A DNA stretch of 64,000 bases from Balamuthia mandrillaris (lineage: Eukaryota > Discosea > Longamoebia > Balamuthiidae). The DNA lies in the NCBI GenBank assembly GCA_031835245.1, contig JAVKOQ010000098.1, positions 115,451 to 179,450 of the forward strand, given 5' to 3'. Below, in pieces: positions 42,246 to 54,101 of this stretch. Each line of letters starts with the position of its first letter. The first letter of the stretch is position 1. The notes beneath the pieces are model-generated. The model saw only the letters and a list, made by a program, of their open reading frames with translations, made no database searches and was not told the DNA's origin. The position numbers and the translations under genes were made by a program.

Positions 42246-42537
42246 GGTTCTATTCAACATTGTCCTCTTCATTGTTCGTTATCACTTCCTGTCCTCTGTC
42301 ATCTTTCTTTGTTATGCTTCTTTCTATTTCTTTTTCTTTTTCTTATCATACCCGACTAACCACACGCTCACTGTTGCTTTCTGGGGGGTTGTAGTGCCAA
42401 ACTTTTTCACGGCAACAGGTGTAAAAGAGGACGACCAATCCTTCACAGGCAAGCTCACCGGAGAGAGCGCAGGAGGCGGCGACAGCGAGGGCACCTTCCA
42501 GCTTTCTCTCGTGGCACATACCACCAACCAACAATAA
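40180..42537 (+). CDS. WWE-like + BRCT protein with duplicated C-terminal domain
   Basis: ATG 40180. N-terminal exons read KPTWWWKSDDDWVEYDAKLS, GYQSGESEVKV and DDERFVDLENFLQRRYDDRM, a WWE-like module (ADP-ribose or PARP-linked). A BRCT domain follows (ALVTH-like core NKGVTHVVCRQRDVEKQKEQ, WKCKLVDEQYLNSC). After an acidic run and a basic NLS-like KKRKM come two copies of a beta-rich domain, each with the pattern GTxxWPTL, KxxG, EEYE/K and GED/GDD: copy 1 NEVTGTVNWPTLNNTTTKF, copy 2 GTSFKGTMRWPTLGDSRTKV. It stops at 42537. WWE plus BRCT suggests DNA-damage or ADP-ribose reading. There is no PARP catalytic domain. I cannot name the WPTL domain. Confidence 0.75.
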
Positions 42538-42540
42538 TCC

Positions 42541-42584
<44 letters not shown>

Positions 42585-42764
42585 TTTTCATGCTTCACAA
42601 ACAACGAAACAAGGAAGAAAAGAAAGGGAAACAATATCCTGTTTTTGAGTGTGCTATAAGCATAATAACTCTCCAAAAGAAACAAAAAAAAAGAATAAGA
42701 AATATTTAAAGTAAAATAAAAAAAATAGAAAAGAAGAAGAAAGTAGAAAAGAAGAAAAGAAGAG
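42538..42764. repeat. CT array in the 3' flank of the WWE-BRCT gene, and promoter of the SAM gene
   Basis: A CT dinucleotide array occupies 42545-42581, directly after the stop codon, so it is probably 3' UTR. An A-rich segment leads to the ATG at 42765. Confidence 0.7.
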
Positions 42765-43205
42765 ATGCACACGTTGGCGTTGGACAAGCAAGAAGCCAAA
42801 AAATTAAAGTCAGGCAAGCGGCACCTGCGCTTCTGGAAGAGAGGACAAGGTGGTGGTGGGGGTGGTGGTGGCAAAAAGGGCGGCAAAGGGGCGAGCGGAG
42901 CAGGAGGAGGCGGTCCCACTCGCCAACTGTTTCGCGCAGAGTCACGGCTGATCGGGCTGGCGGACAAGGTCTCTGGCGTGTGGATCTGTCCCATTGAAGA
43001 GCTGCCTGTGTACAAGGACCTTCCTCGCTTGGCCAAGAGGATCACTGTCACAGTGGAGGAGGAGCGAGAGAAAGAAAAGGAAGAGGAGGAAGAGGAGGAA
43101 GAAGAAGAGAATGACGGCACGCTGGTCTTTGATGTTTGGTACCATCCTTCCTTGCCAAAGTCTAGCGAGGACCGCTACGTGTACGTATACGTAAACCTCT
43201 TCTCT

Positions 43206-43242
<37 letters not shown>

Positions 43243-45094
43243 GTTTTTTTCCCTTCTGCTAAGGGTTGGTAACGTTACCTATGACAAAACCTCAACGGCT
43301 CAGGGCATCGACGTGGGGAGAAATGCCGCATGCGGGCACGTTGGAGGTGTGCGATGCAGAGGAGGAGGAGAAGCAGCTGCCCGAAGAGGAGAAGCTCGTC
43401 GCCAGGACAGGCAGGGAGAAAGCGGCCACTATCATTCGAGCCAAGCCCTTGGAGCGGTGGACCGAGGAGGACGTTACCACCTGGCTGCGGACCTTTTACT
43501 TTGATGAGCTGTACGGCAAGGAGTTCAAGCAGCTGGGAGTGGATGGGGCGATGCTCGCGCAGATGAAGAGGGACGCCCAACTCGGCAAAACCGCTGAGTG
43601 GAAGAGGAAACTGGGCATGAGCGACCCCAGCCACTGGACTATCTTTGAGGGCGCTTTGCTTAGGCTCTCCAAGACGGCGGTACGAGCCTCTTTTTGTATC
43701 TCTCTTGCGCAAGTGCTCACCTTTTCCTCTCGTTCTCTCGTTCTCTTCCTCTCTTCGTTCTCTCGTTATCCTCTTTTCTGCTATAGGGATCGAGTGAACC
43801 AGAGCCTCCTAGTCACAAACAAATGAAATGGATCCGTCTTTATGATTTCGAGTCAGAAGAACTAGTGCTATCAACACCAGGAGTAATGGTATATCAAGTG
43901 ATAGACAGCTCTCGTTATTTTGTTTTGCGGAGCAAAGCGGTATCTTCTCCAAAACTGAAGTATAGTCAAGGTGAGGAAGGTTATTACCCTCTAAAAGCCC
44001 TAGTTATTTATATTGCTGTATGTCAGATTGTGTGTTTTTGTTAACATGCTGTGGTGACGTTTGCTTGCAGGCATTCAGTTCATCGGTATTGCCTTCGCAT
44101 TCAGAACGGACAGTGCTGCTTTCCGCAAGGCCCTAGAGGTCAAAAAGAAAGTCCCCACCATTCAAAATGATGACCTGCGAAAATCACTTGGCCGTCTTAC
44201 AGGTTAGCCTACACTCTTTTGCTTGTTATTGTTGCTTTTGTTTGTTTTGTTTTCCCTTTGTTTCAGTTTTTGGTTGAGTAAGTCTACTTATTTTAAAAAA
44301 CTTCAGCAAAAGAGATAGTTAAAGTTGGAGAAGGAGAAGAACAAAAGCATCCACAGTCATGCTTCAGCATTGTTGGAGATATACTGTCTAAAATAGCGCA
44401 GCAGTTGGAATCCGAAGCGACGTATGAGCGTTTGCAAAGCAAGATCAAAGAGCTACACGGTTCCGCTCTCAACGCTGAGATGCAATATTTGGTGGCCGAG
44501 CTGATAGAAGAGGTATTGTGCGGCTGACTCAATATGAGCTCGAAAGGCAAAACTAACATTTTACCTCTACAACACATTTCCCTCTCAAACAAACAAAGGG
44601 TGTTGGCATTCATAGCAAAACAGCTGCCGTGCTGAAAGCAATACACCAAAGCATCATCTTCATTGCCGTTTATGAGATCAAGGCTCGCGTCACAGGAACC
44701 GAGTTGATGACACGTGATGTGAGTACGGCGGAAGGATGGAGGATCAGTATTCATATCTCTCAAGATAGCGTTACTGTGACTCATTACCGGCGAGAGCAGG
44801 CACTCGGTAAGTGTTATTTAGAGCGAGAGAGAGAGAGAGAGAGAGAGAGAGCAGAGAAGAGAAGTGTTTTATTTTTTATTTTTTGGTTGACGCTTCTGTG
44901 GTGCAGCAACGGCCCCTCCCAACGAACAGTTTTGGTTTGAGTGGAAGTTGGTGATAGTGTTCGGTAGGGCTATGGAGGAAATCACAGCGGCACATCTGGA
45001 CATCACGCAGTTACACTTTCAACAACCGGTCAACCCTACCTTCCAGGAAAAGGTCTCCAAACTATTGCAACAGGGCAACATGAACGTCTGCTGA
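42765..45094 (+). CDS. SAM-domain protein with a NECAP/PHear-like region
   Basis: N-terminus: Gly/Lys-rich (GGGGGGGKKGGKG), then PTRQLFRAESRLIGLADKVS and GVWICPIEELPVYKDLPRLA, an acidic run, and GTLVFDVWYHPSLPKSSEDR. The central SAM domain is LERWTEEDVTTWLRTFYFDE, LYGKEFKQLGVDGAMLAQMK. The segment VYQVIDSSRYFVLRSK and QFIGIAFAFRTDSAAFRKAL closely parallels NECAP (SSRYFVIR and FIGIGF, the PHear fold of endocytic adaptors). The C-terminal third is helical plus a beta-rich end (TAEGWRISIHISQDSVTVTH, NEQFWFEWKLVIVFGRAMEE), stopping at 45094. A coat- or membrane-associated scaffold is inferred. The exon junction after the acidic region is not certain. Confidence 0.7.
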
Positions 45095-45917
45095 GCAGGA
45101 AAACGCGTGAAGAACGAGGAACGAAGGGGAAGAGGAAGTCATGTAAAGAAGAAAAAAAAAGTTGAGTAAACGCGTTTTAACGGAGAAGCTGCTTCTTCTG
45201 GGGAAAGCCGAAATCGGACAATCAGACTCTCTTACCAAACGGCGCGACGATCTGCCCCGCACCTCTTTTTTGGGCCGTTATTGCTCGAGGGTTGTACCCC
45301 CTTGAACCGCCCAATCCCTTTTAGGCGGAGTTTTCTGAGATCAAGCTCGCGATTTAGGGAGGTTGTTTGGCGCAGGTCGCCTTGCCGCAGCAACTGCCGC
45401 GTTTTGGGGCGTTGTTTTCTCCAGCCCGTTTCGCAGCTCCCTTCAGATCCGATCAAGCTTAACCGTTAAAATCCCATTATGGTAACTATAGGCAATTTAA
45501 AAGCCGTTTCATAATTCTAATGTTGATATTTGGTATTTTTTCCATTATTTCCTCAATTTATTTGCGGTGGTTGTGGTTATTTATTCTTTGTTTGTTTTTC
45601 GGTGCGTGCCGCAGCGGGTGGTTTGCGGACCCCTTTTTTTTTTGCTGTTGCCTCTCTCTCTTCGCTGACCGCAACGAATAACATTGGCGCATAACTCCTC
45701 GTCCCTTAAAACAAACAAAAAAAATAAAGAGAAAGAAGCAGCAAAGCAAAAGCCGGTGCAAGTCCCCCTTTTTTTGTTTGCTCAGCCAACTTTTTTTTTT
45801 GTTTGTTTTTTGTTCTTTTTTTTGCATCTCTGGAGACAGCCTATTTTTTTGCTCCTCTTTTTTTTTTCTTCCCCACTCTTTCTCTTAATTTATTTTTTGT
45901 AAGTAATCGGCATCAAG
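45095..45917. other. Unassigned 0.8-kb intergenic region with a GC-richer core
   Basis: 45230-45460 is GC-richer than its surroundings and has short open frames on both strands, none with a recognisable domain or good start. I tested it by eye for SRP RNA, U-snRNA and tRNA signatures and found none. T-rich and A-rich blocks precede the G-beta ATG at 45918. An unidentified structured RNA is possible but unsupported. Confidence 0.35.
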
Positions 45918-47604
45918 ATGGGAGACATTTCGGAGAGGATCCAGTCGGCACGGAAAGATGCCGAGAAAATGAATGAGCAAATCAGGAAGAACCGAGACGA
46001 GATGAACGACACATCACGTACGATTCTCCGTTTTATTTTTTCAGTTTTTTTTCAGTTTTATTATCGTCTCCTTTTTTTTTTCTCTTTCTCTCGCCTCTCC
46101 CTTTCTCTCTTGTTGTTTTTTTTTTCCTTCTCGCTCGTTCTTCCCCTTTCTCCCCCCAATTTGGCGAGACAACCCACCCCGAAGAAGTGGAGATGAAAAA
46201 GGCTAATCAAAAAAAAAAACATGCGTAAAGCCTGTCAAATTAGTCACACTTGGAAGGGAGGGAGGGGGGAGGGGGGGGGAGGGGGATTTTAATTTCCCCT
46301 TTCCCCATCTTGTGTGTGTTTTTTTATGTTTTTGATTACTTCAATTTGATGGGGTCAAACACGGCCTCCAATCAAAAAAGTAATCCAAGAAAAGGGGCGG
46401 CGAAAGAAGAGCAAGATTTTTTTTAATTTTATTCAAATCGATTGACTAACCCAAATTTTGTTTGTAACCGCCCGCAGTAAAACAATTCACAAAGGACATA
46501 GAAACTTTGCCGCGTTGCACAATGAAAGTAAGAAGGACGCTTAAGGGACACTTGGCAAAGATATACGCAATGCACTGGTCCGAGAACAGGACACATTTGG
46601 TGAGCGCCTCCCAAGACGGCAAGCTCTTGGTTTGGGACGGTCTCACCACAAACAAGGTCCACGCCATTCCTCTCCGCTCTTCTTGGGTGATGACCTGCGC
46701 CTATTCTCCCTCGGGTGGGTTCGTCGCCTGCGGAGGTCTAGACAACATTTGCTCTGTCTACAACCTCCGAAGTCGAGATAACCCCATCCGAGCTTGCCGA
46801 GAATTGAACGCGCACACCGGTTATTTGTCTTGTTGCCGCTTCTTCGATGACCGCAACATCGTCACCAGTTCTGGTGATATGACTTGTCTTTTGTGGGATA
46901 TTGAGGCGGGCACTAAGGTCACAGAATTTGTCGAACACAACGGAGATGTTATGAGGTTTGATATTCCTTTATGCTTGCTTCCTTTTTTTCCCCCTCTATC
47001 TCTCTTTGCCCTCTGTTTCGCTTCTCTTTACTTACATATTTTTCTTTTGTGTAGCGTCTCCATCATTCCAGACAAACAAAACTACTTCATTTCGGGCGCT
47101 TGTGACGCCACCGCCAAACTGTGGGACGTCCGAAGTGGCAAATGCACCCAAACCTTCCAGGGCCACGAGTCCGACATTAACGCCGTTCAATACTTCCCCA
47201 ACGGTCTCAGCTTCGGAACAGGCTCCGACGACGCCTCTTGCCGTCTCTTTGATATCCGTTCCGACAGAGAGCTTATGCGCTACACTCATGACAACATCCT
47301 TTGCGGCATTACCTCAGTCGCCTTTTCTAAGAGCGGCCGATACTTCTTTGCTGGCTATGACGACTTCAACTGTAACGTGTGGGATACCCTTAAGGGAGAA
47401 TGGATTGGTAGCTTGCAAGCCCATGACAACCGTGTAAGCTGCCTTGGTGTGTCCTCTGATGGTATGGCCCTTTGTACAGGAAGCTGGGATAGTTTGCTCA
47501 AGGTTTGTTTTCTCCATGGACTTTTTTTCTTTTTGCCTCTTTTTTCTCGGAATAGTTACGCTTACTCTTTGTCCTTTGCTTTACCACAACAGATCTGGGC
47601 CTAA
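45918..47604 (+). CDS. Heterotrimeric G-protein beta subunit
   Basis: Exon 1 (45918-46017) encodes the N-terminal coiled coil that pairs with G-gamma ([20 protein letters not shown]). After a 460-nt intron, exon 2 (from 46478) starts the seven-bladed WD40 propeller: [120 protein letters not shown], and a last blade split so that the final exon codes only IWA before the stop at 47604. It transduces GPCR signals at the plasma membrane. Very high conservation with animal GNB1-4 makes this unambiguous. Intron 1 holds an A/G-rich tract able to form G4. Confidence 0.97.
46252..46287 (+). other. G-run tract in G-beta intron 1
   Basis: Five G runs of 3-9 bases separated by single A residues lie on the sense strand inside the first intron. 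This arrangement satisfies the usual four-run G-quadruplex rule on RNA and DNA. The tract is unusual here because introns in this window are otherwise pyrimidine-rich. Confidence 0.6.
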
Positions 47605-48417
47605 ACATTTTGAACTAGAAGAAAAGGAGGGGGCAATAATAACAAAACAACAAAATGAGCAACCACAAACAAACAGGTAACCATAGAAATATTATTCGTG
47701 ATTGTAAAATAGCTTCCGCTGGACGATGAGCGTGACATGCCTCCAACGGCCCCCAAACAGCAACCCCCTTCAAAACCCTTCACGGAGGCAGCGCCACGCT
47801 CTATTCACAAAGACCCACCGCCACCAACCCTCTTATTTTTTTAATAATTTTATTCTATTTTTAATATTAGCCTTGTGCCTCTCCTTACCCTTTCAGCCTC
47901 TCAACAAAAATGATATTATTATTATTATTATGAAATAAGTTTGCTTTTCTTCCCCCTCGCCCCCTCCTTTGATGTTACGTCCCCGCCCCTTTCTTTCTCT
48001 TGAGGGTGAGGGTCTTCCCGCCCACCCGCATTTTTTGTTTAATTGCATTGCATCAAGCAACGCAGGGGCAATAATTTGCGCAGCAAAAAGGGGGAAGGAA
48101 ATAAAAAAAAAATAAGTAGAGTCGTCGTTTTTTTTTTCGGCCCAGCTGTTCCCACCACACCAACCACTCCACGCAACAAGCTTGTTTGGGGAGTGGAACG
48201 AACGAGGGAAGGAAGACCACAAAAAAAAAGTAGAGCAAAGTAGAGGCGGTAAGTAGGAGAAAGGGCTCCAGCTATTCGTGCGAACAAAAAGTAGTGGCGG
48301 TGGCGGCGGCGGTGCAGCGAACGACAGAACCGTTTACCTTTTCGCCACTACGCCTTGTAACAGCTCTTCTGGCCAGAGAGACCGCCCTGACCACAACAAG
48401 CAGCAGCAGGTGCGCGG
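47605..48417. promoter_or_regulatory. Intergenic region between G-beta and DOCK
   Basis: 813 bp with no convincing gene. Includes a short ATT repeat near 47910-47932 (ATTATTATTATT), poly-T blocks, and a GC-richer leader from ~48290 to the DOCK ATG at 48418. Short frames on both strands lack domain signals. Confidence 0.45.
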
Positions 48418-49202
48418 ATGTCCAGTGTGACGAAGCAGATCAGACGGCGCTACTCGCGGGGAAGCAGGAAGAGTGGTTCTTTCGAAGGCATGCCTACCGA
48501 ACAAGAAACTTCGGCCACCGAGAAGAAGAAGAAAGGCCTGGCCAAGAAGAAAGAAGACGCGCTGCCCGCCGAGGTCGTCGACGCTGTTACCAAGGTTCGC
48601 TCTCTCGCTCCATTCTTCTCACAACCTCCTGCTTTAACAAATAAAATAGATCCAGGATGGCAAAGATGATGGCCTTATGTTTGACTTTGAGAAGTTGGCA
48701 CAATCGGATGAAGTAAGAAAAGACCCATTGCAAGAAATCTTACGCCTTCCGCCCGATGACGTGGAGGTGGAAACGGTCCCAAGGGAATGCACAACCACCA
48801 AACCAACCGTGCCCGTACGTAGTCTCCTCTCCTTCCACTCTCTTCTTCGAGCAACAACAGCCTTATTTACTCCATGCCCTGTTTCAAACAATCCAAAGGA
48901 GGGAGTTACGGCAAAGGACATGCCGCGCGCCTATCTTCGTGACTGCATCGACTTTTTTTCGAAGGACTGGACGGTAGTGAAGAGGAAGTACGCCAAAACG
49001 GAACTTGACTTTGGTAATGCCGTTGATGCCAAGGCGCTTCGCTCTCTTCCTAAACAGAAATACGAGACCATTGACGCCAAGGGCAAGGTCACCGCTAAAG
49101 GTTCTTTCTCTTTCTCTTTCTCTTTCGTCGTTTCTCTTTCGTCGTTTCTCTTTCGTCGTTTCTTTTTCTCTTTTTTCTTTTTCTCTTTCTCTTTCTCTTT
49201 CT

Positions 49203-49243
<41 letters not shown>

Positions 49244-49736
49244 CTCTCTCGTTTGCTCAAATGTTTATATCTCCTTTTTTGAAACAAAGCAGGCAAGGGT
49301 GCAAAGGCTGAAGAGAAAGGGAAGGAAAAAGAAAAGGTCAAAAAGACACACCGAAGAAGGGGCTCCTCAGTATCTTCTACACCTAATACTGATGATGAGG
49401 GGAGCGGCAGCGAGGTTCGTGCGAAGGAAGATGCAAACAAACCACCAAACCTAAAGTTGCTTGCTGAGTATAACAAGAAGGTAACCGATGCCGAAAATGC
49501 TGAGGCGAGGGTATGTATACATGTGCTCGCCACAATTGTTCTCTCTCTCTCTCTCTCACTCTCGTGCACATGGTATTTACTTTCCTCTCAGAACAAAACC
49601 AGGTTAGGCCTGTTTGACCTCTTCACAAAAGCGCTGACAGAAGGCAATTCTCTGGGCCGCGCACAAGCTACCATTCCAGCCAAACCTTTCTCAGATGTTC
49701 AAAGAGGGTATGTCTTTTGATGACCTTTTGTTATCT

Positions 49737-49770
<34 letters not shown>

Positions 49771-52700
49771 TCTTAACACGATCTCGTTTCAACCACAATA
49801 GTATAAGGAAAATAATGGTGACGCCAAAGAGCATCTCCTTCTCACTGGGCGATTTGGAGCCTGTGTTTGGCATTTTGGCGGTTTACAGCATGACCAACAA
49901 GCGCAGAATATCGGAGAATTACTACTTCAACGTCAATTCCTCCGAATCAAACGGGCTCATTGCTGAACATAATGAAGTGACGTCCAGGAATCCAAAGTTG
50001 TCTTGTTGGTTTGAAGCTATACTAATATCACTATATTACAAAAGGATGCTGTGAAAGGACCAATTGCCAAGAGCGCCATCTTCTCCATATCAAGCCCCTC
50101 TGAAGATTGCTATCTTGTCCTACGCATAGAGAAGGTGCTACAGGGCGAAATTGAAGCTTGCACAGAGCCTTACATTAAATATGAAACGGTATTCTCAGTA
50201 CTTCCTATCTTCACTCGTTTACACTGGAAAAAACTTACATTTTACGCTCATCAGTTGAAAGATAAAGACAAGGAAAGGCTTGAAGCTCAGGCTAAAGATG
50301 CATGCAAGCGATTGGGCAGCTTCCGACAGCCAATGGCTTGGAGTATCATTCCTCTTTTCAATGAGGACGGAGAGCTTCAAGTTGGCAAAAGCACCACATT
50401 CTCTCCTATTTATAGGCAAAAGAGCGATGTTAGCGATAGCAACTTCTTGGCAAGTTGGAAAGAGCAGTCCAAGGCACATCTCTCTCTCTCTCTCCCTCTC
50501 TGCATTTTGCTTGTCAACACTAGAACTCATAATTTATACAGTCGACAGGCTCTAAGCGCATGAAAGTAATGCCTGGTTCGTGTGTAGTAGACGTTGTAGA
50601 GGTTGGATTTGTGAAAGAAGTTGAAAAAGAGGAGGATGCGAAGGAGGAGGGCAAAGAAGAGGAAGTAACAGAAGACGTTGTGGTTGATTATTCATCCAAC
50701 CTACAAGGCAAACTCAACCCATCTCTAATTCCACTGAAACCCGAGAACTCAAGTGAAGACGAAGTAAGCCTTCCTGTCTATTTTTTATTCCTTTCCCTAA
50801 CCTCCCGATACTCGTCTACCCTCTGTGAATGCAGGATGTAATACTAGAAATACAAGAATTTCCTCTGACCCCGTGGCTTGCTCCTCGCACCACTTTTGTA
50901 AACAACCTTTACATTTATCCAGAGTGTGCCAATCTCAATGCCCGTAATATCGCCATCCGCGTACAATTGCTCGACATGGATTCTGATCCCGAAAACGACA
51001 GCATTGCTTTGAAGGTACCCGTTCAACTCATATACTCTGTCTTTCTTTAGAAGCTTAACTCATATATCATAATTGTACAGGCCATCTATGCTCATGGTGA
51101 TTCTGGCATGCCCCAGCGTGGAGTAGGTTTGCAGCAGGACATGTGGAGCTCTATCAACTACCACAACAAAAATCCTGTCTATTACGATGAGTTTAAAGTG
51201 CAGCTGCCAGCTACTCTGACTGGTTCACATCATTTACTCTTTTCGTTCTACCATGTCAGTTGCCAGCCCACAAAGAGCAAAGACCAACCCATCGAGGTAT
51301 CTCTTCTTCTCCTCTTCCACCTCTTCCCTGGTAGCAATCTGATTTTTCTATTACTATTGCAGAAAAAGATTGTTGGATATGCTTTTCTGCCTTTGTATAC
51401 GCAGGACAAGTAAGTCCCATTTCTCACCTTTGTATCCTAGCGATGCACTAACGTGCTCTATCTCCACTAACAATAAAGATTTGTCGGCAAGGAACACGCA
51501 CTTCCAGTTGCTCTGAACCTGACCCCTGGTTACTTAACTCCAGAGGTGCAAGATGAATTAAAATGGATTGACAACAGAAAGACTCTTTTCAAGTTCCGCC
51601 TGAAGCTGGTATCGTCTTTGTACACCCAAGATGTCAAGCTTAACAAATTCTTTGCCCAACTGGACAATCTCTCCTCTACCAAAAAAGGAGACACTACCTT
51701 GGCTCAGGTATCAAAAAGCATTGTTGTTAAAGAATTCCTTGTTGTAATGCTAAACTTTTGTTATCCCGTTTCGCAGGCTGTTACCGCGCTGAGCAAAGTC
51801 CATCCTTTCAAGATCATCCAGTTTTTGCCCATTGTATTCAACCAGTTGTTCCGTATAATGTGTGTTGGGCCTCCACCTGTTCAAGCCGAAGCGTTTTCCA
51901 CCTTATTGTCACTCATTTCCAAGTAACGTACTCAATCTCTCCCTCTCACGCTCAACGTCTAACCACCCAATTACTATTAGTGTGAACCGCGAATGTGATA
52001 TCGCAGATATGCTGCGCACTTATGCAACGTATGCATTTGAAAATGTAGAGGGATGTTCCGTCTATCCCTACGAGCAGATATTACGTTTCTGGGTGGACAC
52101 GCTGTTGAAGTCGCAAGGAGAGCTACGAGAAAAGCTGATTCACTTTGCATGGTTCTTTTTCAGCGTGTCCTATCGGAGCATGGTTCTACGAGTGAAGCGT
52201 TCAAAAGGCGGAGATAGCACACCCCGCCACAAGCGGATCAGCGAAAGCTTCATGCGCGACTTACGAAGCTTGATGGTTTTGTTTACCCACGAACTCCAGC
52301 AGGGCAAACGTTTCGGCCTTACACTCGCCAAAGCGCTTAACCTGGACATTGCCATGTTCTTGCGTGACTTGCTTTCCCTCATTGATAGGGGAGTTGTCTG
52401 TGGAATCGTACGCATATCATTTTTGTCTGGCCCGCTAAAGCAACTTTCTAAACCTGACGAAATATTGTTGTTGCTCGTTTCAGATTGCACGCATGCTTGA
52501 GAGCTTGGTGCCTAATGGTTCTGATGGTGAAGTTGTATTTGTAGACATGAAACTCAGTTTCTTGCAGCTCATTTCGCAATACGAGCATTTTGTGCCACTG
52601 AATCTTCCGCTGCCACCTAAACCCCTCAAGGCTATCTCTTCACTGCTGGAAGAGTTCAAGTTCGTATTCACAACGTTTTATTTAATTTGTGCCTCAAAAT

Positions 52701-53379
52701 ACTTACTGTTTTTATTAATTTTGTCTTTTGAAGGCAAAAACACTTCATGGCGGGGTTGCTCATCGAGCACGCCTCTTTGTACGTTGATCACCCTGAGAAA
52801 CAAATTCGAAGTAAGGTAATGTTTGACGTTTTATGGAGCTTCACAAGAGAGGGTTCCTAATTCCCTTAACTTGCGACAGGCTGTTGAAACGGTCCGTAAG
52901 TTGATCATCTCTCATTGCATAGACGAACGTTACGCTTCCAAGCCGGTTCTGCTCTCCCGCATTGCCAATACCTATTTCCCATTTGTGGCGATGATACTTC
53001 CACACACGGAAACTTATGAATTGCGAGACTTGGACGAGCGCCGAAACCTTCTGATAGCATGGTTGTGGGTGTTGAAGCACGCCGATCCAGCCTTGAAGAA
53101 AGATTGGTGGAAGAAGGAGTCCCGTTCTCACATTCTTCTATTTTTAGACACTCTGAAGCTTTGTGTGGACACATTCCAGTACATTGGCAAAAAGAAGCTG
53201 GAGAAACGTATGACTGCCAGTCAGGTCAATACCTCTGCTAGCAGCACAAAGGCTGCCTTGGAGAGCTTTTACACAGATGTGTCTGGTGGTGGAGCTCGTG
53301 CCCAGATCAGAGGTACACGTTATGCTAGTTTGCGGGAAAAACGAGCAAGAGCTCAGGCACAAGGTTGAACCCCTTTCCC

Positions 53380-53421
<42 letters not shown>

Positions 53422-54056
53422 TCGCTCTCTGCGTCTTCACTCGTCATTTTCTCTGTCCTATCATTGACGTTTTCCAATTTATACTTCACAGCCAAGGAAG
53501 GAGAGCAAAGACAGTTCCGACGTACTCTAGAGAAAAGAAACAACAAACAAGCCGCTTCAACGGAGCCACAATATACTTTCTATCCAGAAATCGTGCGTAC
53601 TCACCCTTCTCCTTTGTGTTCTTCGTAATCTTAAGAACTGCAGTAGTCTGTGTTAACTTTGCAAGAATCTCATACCTTTTATAGGAAAGTAATCTTAGCA
53701 CAGAAGTAAGCTTGACAGTCTTGGATGTCGCTGAAGAGTTTATTCATTGTTTCAAGAAAGAGCTCGTCAGCACTGGAACTACGGTTGGCCCAGGCCAAGT
53801 ATTAATGGACCGCGTCTTTGCATTATTAATGGCTCTTTTGAAGAACAACCAAAGCGAAACGGTTTACACTCATCTCTATGCTGTTCTCCGCTCGTTCGTG
53901 CACAAATTTGCCAAGTTGTTGTTTTACAGCAACACTGCCTTTTGTGCTGAGTTATGCCCAGTCGTTCTCAGCCACTGTAATTTCAACTCGCCGTTGACAA
54001 GAGAAGAAGCAAGCGCCTTTGTATATTTGCTTATGAAGGTTTGTGTACTATCATAG

Positions 54057-54101
<45 letters not shown>

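Noticed and set aside
45230-45460. Candidate SRP RNA or snRNA
   Set aside because: No SRP S-domain core, Sm site or snRNA 5' signature could be found by eye on either strand.
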